In this document: one piece after another, positions 24,324 through 35,308 of the stretch
Layout of the letters: each line of letters starts with the position of its first letter
Numbering within the stretch: the stretch's first letter is position 1
Origin: Apium graveolens
Lineage: Eukaryota > Streptophyta > Magnoliopsida > Apiales > Apiaceae
Assembly (NCBI RefSeq): GCF_009905375.1
Contig: NC_133657.1
Span: 248,001 to 312,000 of the forward strand
Direction of reading: 5' to 3'
Length of the DNA stretch: 64,000 nt
Position numbers and translations under genes: made by a program
Notes under the pieces: generated by a model
Databases searched by the model: none
The model's input: only the letters and a program-made list of their open reading frames with translations
Told to the model about the DNA's origin: nothing

Positions 24324-25139
24324 TATATTAAATATAAACTTTAGACGATCAATAATAATCCGTATTTTAAAAAATTTGCACGTCTTTTGCGGCCTGGGTT
24401 GTTGAAGGATATTAACGTATTAACTTCTCAAGCATCAAAGTTTTGCTATATTTTGTTCTTGACAAGTTCTTTTTATGTTTGCAGAGGTATGGAAAACTGA
24501 AGTTATTCCTTCAAATTTCAGATTTTATAAAATTTGGATATAAAAATGTAAGTTTTTCAAACTTATTGTCTAAATTAAAGAGTTGATGGATATTTTACAC
24601 CGACGTTGGAATATCTAATTCATTAGTCTGAATCATACGATTTATCTGCATTGAAAAAAATAATACTCCCTCAATCCCTTTCAATAGTTATCGTTTCTGA
24701 GAAAGTATCCGACATATATTTTAAGATAAATTGAAAATATAGTTTTATAATTTTTTTTACAATTTTCTTTTTTTTTTCTGAATAAAAGTTTAAATATTCT
24801 ATTCTTATTCAGTTTTTTTTTAAAAAAGTGATAAAACTATACTTTATATTCATCTTAAAATGCATATCGAACACTCTCTCAAAAATGATAATAATTGGGA
24901 GGGACGGAGGGACTAACGGTTTAGATCCAAAAACGATACAAATACAAAAAGTATATTAGGTGGTTGCATAAAAGGACAAACTTATTCATAAAAATACAAA
25001 CTTAAATATAATGTAATCTCCATTTTCGTGCGTAATAGTTTGAAAATAGTGGAAAAGATATCTCTAAATCTTATCGCAAGATCTAATTAAATTGTTCCAT
25101 CTTTTTGATTAAATAATAAAATCTGATAAAATCTTGAAG
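24324..25139. other. 5' flank of F-box copy C, cut off from its gene
   Basis: Collinear with 41200-41900 upstream of F-box copy B and, from about 24537, with 1-380 upstream of copy A. It ends at the copia insertion and resumes at 36973, directly before the copy C TATA-like box. It contains a Stowaway MITE. Confidence 0.75.
24666..24913. mobile_element. Stowaway-type MITE
   Basis: 248 bp bounded by TA dinucleotides (24664-24665 and 24914-24915). The left end is CTCCCTCAATCCC; the right end, on the other strand, is GTCCCTCCGTCCC. This is the Tc1/mariner-related Stowaway terminal repeat. The homologous positions in copies A (about 132) and B (about 41650) are empty. No coding capacity. Confidence 0.88.
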
Positions 25140-25144
25140 AAATT

Positions 25145-25759
25145 TGTTAGGTCACACACACTGTAAAAGGGGGTTGAATACAGTGTTTAGCACAATCAAA
25201 TCGAATTAAAAACACAAGTATGAAACACAGAATAATCTTATTAATAAAATAGTATTACAATGAAACCGTCCTCTCTCAGTGATGAACAAATATCATGAGA
25301 GCTGCTAGGGTTACAATGAATAATATTCTCGATTAAGATAACACTTATAGTGTAAACCCTATGCTGTGTTTATATAGACACACAGTTACAAGATAAACTT
25401 CTAATTGATATCGAACATAAGTCTGCATCCTAGAATATATCAACTAGTTATCTTTTCTTCCAAGTATTCTATTCTTCATAGAATTCTTCTCCATGCATAT
25501 CTCTTCTTATGTTTGTCTTGATCTTCTTTCCTTTCAATCAACCGCCTTCCTTATCTGAAAGTCTCCTTAAGTCCAGATATTATCTCCTGATAAATATCTT
25601 CTAATAACTTAAGTTCTGACAACTTAAGTTCTGATATCTTAAGTTCTGACTTCAGTATAAGTACTGATTTCCAGTTAAGTCCTGATTTGTCCTGTTAGTT
25701 AAGATCTGAAAACTAAACACAAATCATTATTTGACATGACATCACAAATATATCTAATA
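25145..25759 (-). repeat. 3' LTR of the copia element (615 bp)
   Basis: Starts TGTTAG and ends CTAATA (the other LTR ends CTAACA). Near 25605-25660 it has three AACTTAAGTTCTGA-like units where the other LTR has two, a tandem gain or loss. The internal edge carries GTTGGGGCGA on the minus strand, a likely plus-strand primer tract. Confidence 0.88.
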
Positions 25760-25962
25760 ATCGCCCCAACTTGTAAATTAGCATAATATACAAGTTCAAC
25801 AGATATTTGATGATGTCAAAAACATTAAGTACAAATGCATGAGAATTTGACTAGATAACTACAACTTACAGTCCTTACAGCTTTACCATCCTTAAAGTCT
25901 GATATCAGTTTCAGTCTGTATACACTTCAGAATTTAAGCAGTTGTAGACCTTTGACTTGGCT

Positions 25963-28900
25963 TCAATTTCTGATCTCTTTGATGTCAGGAGTTGTTCTGA
26001 GATAGTTCTTCAAAAGTGTTCTCTCGGCATATTCAAGTTCATTGACCATCCTCCTTTTAGCATTTTTCAGTTCAACTGTATCTTCACCAGTTTGAAAGAT
26101 AGCATCCCCGAGATCATTTATTTTTGATTTTCTTATATCCTGATATAGTTTGATGATATAGGCTTTATCAGACTCTAGATTGAATTCAAGTTCCTTAATA
26201 CCAGAAAATGTAGTGATGATTTTAACAGTATTTGGCTTCATTTCAACAATATCTCCACTGTGAGATCTGTACTTAGGACAGTATGGGCTGTCAGACTTTA
26301 TAGAGTAAAGCTTCTTATGTCTTTGAATATTTGATTTTAAATAACCTGCAGCACCATATGTTGATCTGTTTTTCACTTGAAGTAGAAATAGAACATGTTC
26401 CAGTTCTTCAAAATACTTCAATGAAATAACATTCTCCCTGATCTGGAATACCCTCCCATCTGTCATAAAGTATAACATGATATCTTCTTTCAAAATAGAG
26501 TGATAAACCATTTGTACAAATTCAATTTGATTCAATCTTTCAGGAGTTGCTCCTACTCCTGGTTCACTTAAGGAAGTTGGATCATTGGTAGTATTGTTTA
26601 CTCTCTTCTCTTTAGAACTACCCAATCCTGATTTGTCTCTAGCTTTCTTTCCTCTAATAACTCTTGCATCAAAACCACTTGATGTAGTCTTCAAAAGTTG
26701 AGTCTGTTGAGCTTTTGTGAATCCTGGTAGTAGCATCTTTGAAGGTTTAACATGAGCAATGTCAGAGGTTTCCTTTTCTTTATCTTCTGATATCAAGCTA
26801 ACTTGAGCTATGTCAGAGGTTGCTTGCTTCACTGTAATATCAGATTTTACTAAGTCCTGATCTTGAACAATATGAGCTCTGTCAGAGGTTGTTTGAATAT
26901 TCTTTTTCTTCAAAATCAGACTAGTATCTTCATCATTAATTATTTCTTCATCCATGATTGGCATGTATACCTTTACAGGTTCATCAAATTTTGCTTTGCC
27001 CTTGGATCTTAGATCTACCTCCACTTGTGATTTGGCTTTGGTTGACTCAGAATTTGTCTTCTCCTTAATCACAATACCCTTAGGCTTTGGAAGTTTCTTT
27101 TCAACATAGAAGCTTTAGACTTGGATTTGACATTTTCTGCTTTAAGTCTGGCTTCTTCTTCCTTTAGACTTTCAAAGTCCATTCCTAGATTGTATTTAAG
27201 AAATAATCTCTTTAAAATTTCTTCATCCAGCTTCTGCAACTTAGGGTCTTGATAGTAAACTATTGTTTCCTTCCCCTTGAGCTTCAGTTTCTGCATAAAC
27301 TCTTGACTTTCACCCTGTGCAGGAACATCAGGCTTTGTCAGAACTTGTTTACCAGAACTTATTCTTCTATCAGCATCAGAGCTTGATCTCTGTGTAGAAA
27401 TTTCAGCTTTCCTAGATGAAGAACCTTGACCTTGACCATGACCTCTACCCTTTTCAGAGTTTCCCTGGTCATCATTTCCATCATCCTTACCCTTCAGTAC
27501 TTGACTAGATTTACATTTGGACTTAATCATTTTCTCCCCGTTTTTGGCATCAGCAGGTAGAAGAAGAGAGACAAGCAATTCCACTGAGGATTGGATCTCA
27601 TTGAGTTGAGTTTTCTGAGAAGCTTGATTCTTTAGAATTTCAGAAATCTGATCTTGTTGCTTCTCCTGAGTCTTTTCAATATACCCAATTCGGTCAAAGG
27701 CTGGCTTGAAAAAAAATCTATTATTTTCCAATTTGACATTCATATCTTGCTGAATCAAAGTTTCTTGAATTTTGTTCACCTTGGCATGAGTTATTGAGTG
27801 TTGACCTTGAAGGTGCCTAGTACTCAATGCAGTAACTCTAAGCTGTGCCTTGAAATAATCATTTATCAGCATTTCATCAGCTTTGGCCAGGTGCTCAGCA
27901 AGAATTTTTTCAGTAGGAACAAAATCAACTTTGTTCCACTTCCTTTCCTCTAGGAGTTTCACTCCAAGGTACTAGTGCATCCTCTCTAACAAACTTCTTG
28001 ATTAGATCAGCTTTGCATGAAGCTTGTTGAGGTGCATGTCCAGATGGACCAGCTGCATCAGCATCTACATTTGTAGCAGCTTCACCAGTAATTTCAGCAT
28101 TGTCAACATCAGAACTTACAGAGCCTGCAGTATCAGCATCCTCTGATAGAATAACAGTATGTGAGGCTATAGAGGTTTCAACATCATCCTCTAAATTCTG
28201 ATCTGTAACTAAGTTTTGATCAACATCCAAATTTTGATGCCCACCTACAATCTGATCTTCATCATCTAGATTCAGAACTGGTGTTGTTGGAATATTTGTA
28301 TTGAAATCAGCATCTAGAAGTGGTGTTGTTGGTGGAGTAACTTGAGTGGGTGGAGCTTCCAAGTACAGAACATTAGGTACAACCAAGTTGTGAATATCTA
28401 TTTCATCACTTGTACCTGGATCTTCAGCATGTATTGGATCATTAATAGGAGACACATAAGGTGTAGGCACTTTCTCTGGAATATCCTCTTGTTCTTGAAT
28501 AGGAGACTTGTGAGCTGATTCAGCAGTGGGAAGTAATTCAATTACTATAGGTTCTGTTGAGATCAGAGATTCCTGACCCCCTTCCTTAGCTGTTGCTTCT
28601 AGAACTTCTTCAGAGTGTGATGATTCACGGACAGCCCTCCCGACTCTTTGCTTTTTAAGTCTCTTTGCTGAAGTTGAGACTTTGGGAGCTTCATCATCAA
28701 TATTTAGCTTTCTAAGCCTTTTGAGGGGCCTAGAACTCCCAATTTCAGTATATTTCTGAGAAGAGATCTTCTCAGCTTCTACAACAACATGTTCTGATAT
28801 TGGAACCTGTTCCTTATTATCTGACTCATCTCTCAGAACTATCCTCCTTCTTTTATGTTGTGACTGAGGTACTATCTTAGTCCTCTTTGCTCTTGAAGAA

Positions 28901-29837
28901 GAAGGCTTCACTGGATGTGCTGAAGGTTGTTGTTGAGTTTGAGGTTGGTGAGAGATGGTATGTTCTGATGGTTGTTGTGTTGGTTGTGATAAGTTGGTGG
29001 GTTGGACATCAGGATAGGCAGATGTATAAGTTTGTGGATCAACATTTACCAAGATTTATTTTACTGACTGAGGAATCTGTAAGGGTCTCAGCACTTGTTT
29101 CTTATTGTCAGCATTTAACAAATCATTAAAGGCCCTTTTTGCAAGCTTAAAGGGTGAAATTAAATCATTGGCTGGTTGGGGTTTATCAGCACAACAATAA
29201 GTATATATAAGTTGACAGAATCTAACAAAGTATACTACATTCCTATCCGCTGTCATCCTATCCCCTATAAAACCTAGCACAACACTTGTAAAATCAAAAT
29301 GAGTTTGATGGATAAGGGCATACCCGATTTGCTGACTCATGATGGGAATAGAATCAAAGATTGGAGCATTTATTGGCGAATGCCTTGGTGATACAATCAA
29401 AGAAAAAGCTCCATTCCTTTCTGATATTTGATCTTTTCATTTGACCCAGCTTTCCCAAACTTTTCTCATAGCCCTGACTGGCCATAAGCTGCTGTAAAAC
29501 AGGATCCTCCACTGTTGGGAATGTACAACCTTCAGGTAAGTGGATAGCTTTACGAACTGCTCCTGGAGTCACCACATGCTCGACATCTCCTGATGTGAAA
29601 ATTATGTTTGGTGAACCAGCAACACCACCATTATCAAAAAGCCCAGTTCGCCAAAATGTCAAGCACTTGATTGCTTGAAATAGTTTGAGGTTGGGTCAAA
29701 GCATACCCAATCTCACTATTGGCTAATAAGTCTTGCACAAAGTACAGATCTGATGGAGATTCAACCTTATTCAAGATTGCAGCATAGTTATTTGGTACAA
29801 ACTTGGCTCCATCAACAATTAAATCCTTGGGCGCCAT
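25963..29837 (-). pseudogene. Env-like third coding region of the copia element, broken
   Basis: Six minus-strand frames in succession (29837-29634, 29662-29354, 29400-29056, 29052-27925, 27962-27069, 27072-25963), overlapping or adjacent, so frameshifts and a stop at about 29056 broke one long frame of roughly 1290 codons. It begins MAPKDLIVDGAKFVPNNYAA and contains NIIFTSGDVEHVVTPGAVRK and a SQQIGYALIHQTHFDFTSVV segment. It then turns into a low-complexity, Pro/Gln/Ser- and charge-rich region with basic patches (SRAKRTKIVPQSQHKRRRI) and ends in a helical C-terminus. This kind of frame 3' to pol is known from SIRE-type elements and is often called env-like; no clear signal peptide or fusion segment is visible, so an envelope role is doubtful. 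Confidence 0.7.
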
Positions 29838-31311
29838 CAGAAATAAGTGAGAAATAAGTGTGCCTAAAAGGTGTTTGGTGAAATGTCTGTATAGAAAACC
29901 GTCAGAAAATGTGAGAGAATAAGAAAAAAAGAGAGAGTGAATAGAATAGAAATGTGAATAAAAGATTTGAAAATCTTTTATCTCTTTTACTTAGACAACC
30001 CACGTGACAACAATTATTGAGAAGTGGAACAGACCTTACACCTGTCAGCCATGCAGCAGTTAAGACAAAAGTTAATGGGCACGGTAAATAAGTAATGATT
30101 ACTTTGCACGTTCAGTTTTTCAAAAAGAAACTGTTCCCACTAAACAAATGATTATTACTGCTTTATCTCACATAGTACAATATTCTGAAAAAAATATAAC
30201 CGTTCAAGTATTGACTTAAAAGTAAACCAAGTAAATAAATATTGTCACGTCAGCATTAGAACTTGATTATTATCAGAATTTACAAAGTCATCGGAATATG
30301 TCTCCTTAACTCAAAAGGTGAATGTTTATTTCTGTAATTTTTCACACAAATACTGATATGGTTACAACAGAACTTAATCATCAGAACTTGTCCTTAGAAT
30401 TTATGCAACTGATACTTAAACTGTCCATCCAAAACAACATTGATCACCACAGTAATTTTCATCATTCATATGGAGTGTAAGTGTGTGCATTAAGCTAAAT
30501 ATCAGACAAAGAGTAAAGTCTGATTCGCTTCAGTACATCTTAGAAATAAGGCATAACTAATAACTTTGCTCAAAATCTGTCATTAGTCTGAAGTCTACTC
30601 TAGAATGAGTTTATGCATGAATCCACCTCAACTGTTTTATGCTCATTTTATGCATCTTTTGAAATTCCTTTTTACAGTGGCTTCTCAGTGTAAGTGAGTC
30701 ACGACTGCTTATCAGAATTTATGCTATTATCAGAGTATTTCTCCAGTAATCAGAGAATGTGAAAAGTCACCAAGAAAATTTTATTTTACTTTTCTAATAC
30801 ATATTACTTAATACCAACAATGCACTTGGGTCTTACCTTCCACATGTATTTTTCTCTAGATCTCAAAGGAGAACCTGATTTTTATTTCTTTTCTTTTTAT
30901 TTTTTCTTTTGATAAGTGAGGTTTATCAGCACTTAGTACATCCATAAGATTTACCAATATCAGAACTTAACAGATAAGAAGCACTATTCTAGTTTTTGAC
31001 TTAGTAATAAGATACACAAAGTAAACCTAACCAAGTTCAATATCAGAATTTGCTTGTGTTAAAAATTTCTACATAAACAATTACTTCAAACATGGGATCT
31101 TTAGTATATTCAAGACTAATAGGTCAGCATCTAGCACAATTATCCTCATTGGATTGAATAGTCACAAAAACATTCAAATCACTATCAGAGTTTAGAAATT
31201 CACATCAGACAACAATCAACACTTAAGAAAATTTCAATTTAAGCACAGAATACACAAAGATAGTAATATCTGTAAATACTGATCATAAAGTCTGATGTAT
31301 CAGAACATAAA
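29838..31311. other. Spacer of the copia element between pol and env-like region
   Basis: Non-coding, AT-rich. It is dotted with TCAGAACTT/TCAGAATTT words on the plus strand (for example near 30260, 30370, 30715, 30960, 31040 and 31200). No independent gene or insertion was seen. Confidence 0.6.
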
Positions 31312-33600
31312 CTAAGCAGATTTAGAGAAAGAACCTGAAACCATTCCAATTTCATTTACCAATCTTGTAAAAGTAGCTTCACACAGTGGTTTTGTGAAGA
31401 TATATGCTAGTTGTTGATCTGTTGGAACAATGTGCAATTCCACTGTACCCTCCATCACATGTTCCCTTATGAAGTGGTACCTAATGCTGATGTGCTTTGT
31501 CATTGAGTGTTGAACTGGATTACCTGTCATAGCAATAACACTTTGATTATCACAGTAAATAGGGATTTTAGAATATGTTAACCCATAATCCAGTAACTGA
31601 TTCTTCATGCAAAGAATCTGTGCACAACAGCTTCCTGCAGCAATGTATTCTGCTTCTGCAGTTGATGTGGAAATTGACTTTTATTTCTTGCTAAACCAAG
31701 AAACCAATCTGCCTCCAAGAAATTGGCAGCTTCTACTTGTGCTTTTCTTGTCAATTTTGCATCCTACAAAATCTGCATCTAAGTAAGCTATTAGCTTAAA
31801 GTCTGATTCTCTAGGATACCACAATCCCAGATCAGCTGTACCTTTAAGGTACTTGAAAATTCTTTTCACAGCTGTTAAGTGAGGTTCTCTTGGATCTGCT
31901 TGAAATCTTGCACAAAGACAGGTAGCATACATGATATCAGGTCTACTTGCAGTTAGATAGAGTAGTGAGCCAATCATACCTCTGTAATCAGTAATATCTA
32001 CTGATATACCAGTATCCTTATCCAATTTTGTTGCAGTGGCCATATGAGTGGATGCACTTGAACAATATTGCATTCCAAATTTCTTCAACAAATTTCTGGT
32101 GTACTTAGATTGATAAATAAAATTTCCTTCTTCATTCTGCTTGACTTGAAGGCCCAGAAAATAGCTAAGTTCTCCCATCATACTCATTTGATATCTTGAC
32201 TACATTAGCTTGGCAAACCTTTTACAAAGTTTGTCATTTATAGAACCAAAAATGATATCATCAACATATATCTGTACCAAAAGTAAGTCCTTTCCATGGT
32301 TGAGATAGAATAAAGTTTTATCAATAGTCCCTCTGTTGAATTTATTTTCCAGAATAAACTGAGCTAATGTCTCATACCATGCTCTTGGAGCTTGCTTAAG
32401 GCCATAAAGTGCTTTATCAAGTCTGTAGACATGATGAGGAAATTTTGAATCTACAAAACCTGGAGGTTGTTCAACATGTACTTTTTCTTCCAATTCTCCA
32501 TTAAGAAAAGCACTTTTTACATCCATTTGAAAGACTGTAAACTTTTTGTTAGCAGCATAAGCCAAAAATATCCTTATGGCTTCCAATCTAGCAACTGGTG
32601 CAAATGTTTCATCATAATCAATTCCCTCCTGTTGAGAATATCCTTTTGCAACCATCCTTGCTTTATTCCTTGTAATTATGCCATCACTATCAGTTTTGTT
32701 TCTGAACACCCATTTTGTACCAACAACAGATCTGTTCTTTGGTCTTGACACTAGGGTCCAGACTTTATTTCTTTCAAATTCATTTAACTCTTCCTGCATT
32801 ACTTGCACCCAATCAGCATCTTGAAGAGCTTCTTCCACTTCCTTTGGTTCAGTCTGAGAAAGAAAAGAGTGATATAGATATTTATTTGAAGTTGCTGTCC
32901 TATTTCTTATACCTGCTTCAGGATCTCCAATAATCAAGTCAGGTGTATGTGCTTTAGTCCACTTCCTTGCAGATGGAAGATTATCTCTAGAACTGGATAC
33001 TCCCCCATGATCCATGTTGTCTCCATCAACAATCTCTGATGCTCCCCCTGAAATTATGCTCTCTGAGTTGGATCCTTCAGAATTTGAGTTTCCAGAATTA
33101 TCAGAACTTGTCCCATCAGAACTTAATGAATCAGAACTTGAAGAGCCTGTTCTAGGTTCTGATGCTTCTTGAGATGTGGTTGTATCTTCAATATGTTCTC
33201 CCTGCACAAGTGTATTTTCCTTTGGCGTAGTTACCACAGTTTCAATAACATCTGAGTTTAACCCATCAGAGTTTGCAGTATCAGGATTTAGACTGTCAGG
33301 ATTTAGACTATCAGGATTTAGACTGTCAGGATTTACAGAATCAGAATTTAAAACTTCATTCTCAAATCTCAGCTGATAATGATCATTGAAATCTTCAAGT
33401 CCTGTACTCTTCTTATCATCAAAAGAGACATTGATAGATTCTATGACAACCCTTGTTCTTAAATTGTAGACTCTGAAGGCTTTTGTGGAAAGTGGATATC
33501 TAATAAAAATTCCTTCATCAACTTTTAGATCAAATTTGGATAGCTGTTCAGGATGAATCTTAAGAACAAAACACTTGCATCCAAATACATGAAAGTACTT
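31312..33600 (-). pseudogene. Copia pol remnant: integrase C-terminus, RT, RNase H
   Basis: In one phase on the minus strand: integrase C-terminal part ([20 protein letters not shown]); a Ser/Asn/Asp-rich linker with the tandem repeat SLNPD; RT with [34 protein letters not shown] and the catalytic YVDDIIFGS; the GSLLYLTASRPD block; then RNase H with STAEAEYIAA and CDNQSVIAM. The phase is kept to the end, but there are two in-frame stops, TAG at 32200-32202 just after the catalytic motif and TAA at 31681-31683 just before the RNase H motif. A gag-derived segment is fused in frame directly before the integrase end (near 33600); protease and most of integrase are missing. Confidence 0.85.
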
Positions 33601-35254
33601 CAGATTTGGATTTTGTTTAACAACTATAGGCTCAATTTCTACAGTTCCTTTATAATTCTTATCATCTCCATAACCTAAGCCCTCTTTCCAGTTTCCACTA
33701 CTTAACAAATTCTGAGTTGTTCTTCTAGAGTTAGTCCAAGTCCTGATAATCTCTCTTTCCTTTTCTAACTCGGTTTTTAGAGATTGATTCAATTTTAACA
33801 CTTCATCTCTAACATAAAAAGCATCATCTCTTTCTTTCTGAGTTTGATGGAACATAACTAACTCCTTTTCTAAATAGTCATTCCTTTTCTTAAAAGCCAA
33901 ATTTTCAGAAGTTAACCTTTCACATGTTAAAGCTTGATCTCTATAACTAATGAACATGATTTTAAGATATCTTCTCAACTCAGTAATATCATCAGTATGA
34001 AAAGCATAAGTTGTTTGAGGTACCTTTAACTCAGCAGCTTCAGAACTGCTATAAACATTTGCAATCAAAGCATAGTTCACCTCACTTTTAGAATCTGAAG
34101 TGTCTGTCAAGCTTTTCTTCTTTGCGACAAGTGCTTTGCCTTTGTCACATTTTCCTTTCTTGCAGTCAGGAGATATGTGGCCTTTCTCACCAGAAATGTA
34201 GCATTTAAAATTTGAGTAATCTCCTCTGCAGACTTTCCAGCTTTGCCTTCAGATTTTCTGAATCCCTTCTTATCAGAATTTCCAATTTTCCTGGAAAACT
34301 TCTTCCCCCTTCTGAATTTCCTGTAAGCTATCTTTGTGATACCCTTCACCATAAGAGCACACAATTTTATCATCTCTTCATCAGCATCCTTCTCAGATAG
34401 ACTTTCAGTTTCTGAATCCTCATCACTATCAGAACTTGATGACTCAGTATCAGACTTTGTGATGAGAGCCTTTCCTTTATCTTTCTTTGAGACAACCACT
34501 TTAGGGGATTCCTCCTCAGCCTTAAGAGCAACTGTCCTTGACTTTCTCCCATGCCTCTTGCTTCTTTGATCCATCTCAAGTTTATAAGTTTTGAGCATAC
34601 CATAAATTTCATCAAGAGTAGTTTCATCAAGAGCATAGTTGTCTCTTATAGTAGTTGCCTTCAAGTCCCAACTTTCAGGAAAAGCTAAAAGGAATTTAAG
34701 ATTAGTATCTTCAAGATCATATTCCTTATCCACCAGTGACAGATCATTCAAGAGTTTGACAAATCTGTCATATAAACCAGTTAATGCTCATACTTTTGAG
34801 TGAGTATAGTCCTCATGTTCTTCTTAATTGAATCAGTTCCCTGGCATCTTATCTCCAAGGCATCCCATATCTCCTTTTCAGTCTTGCAGTTAATTACCCT
34901 GTTTGATATGATATTATCAATGGCACTATGCATCAAATGTCTTATCTTTGCATCCTTGGCAATAGATGAGATATCTTTAGCTGTATATTCACTTTTCTCC
35001 TTTGATACAATCTGTGCTGGCTGATCTATAACTATAACAGAGAGCTTGGTTGGCTTATGTGGTCCTTCATTAATCCTGTCAAGGTATTCTGGATCTGTAG
35101 CTTCCAGAGACATAAACATCCTCACCTTCCATATGGGATACTCAGAAGGTTTCATTATGGGAACCTTAATAGTCTCATATCGATTATGGATTTGAGTCTT
35201 TGGAGTTTCTTCAGTTTTGGTGGGCTTGGTTGGAGTTTGTGCTTCTTCAGACAT
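33600..35254 (-). pseudogene. Copia gag with two frameshifts, fused to pol remnant
   Basis: Starts at ATG 35254 (MSEEAQTPTKPTKTEE). Capsid motifs include EYPIWKVRMFMSLEATDPEY and EIWDALEIRCQGTD. The frame shifts near 34760 and again near 34110. Around 34165-34210, read in the third segment's phase, there is a zinc knuckle of the form [14 protein letters not shown] with Ser at the second Cys position. A coiled-coil-like stretch follows (33730-33930), and the frame then runs into the integrase C-terminus near 33600. Confidence 0.8.
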
Positions 35255-35290
35255 GATTGTTTTTGGATCTTTACTGTATGTATGTTAATA

Positions 35291-35306
35291 GATTGCTCTG
35301 ATACCA
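35291..35306 (-). other. Primer binding site (tRNA-Met) of the copia element
   Basis: TGGTATCAGAGCAATC on the minus strand, two bases inside the 5' LTR edge, complementary to the 3' end of initiator tRNA-Met. Confidence 0.85.
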
Positions 35307-35308
35307 CT

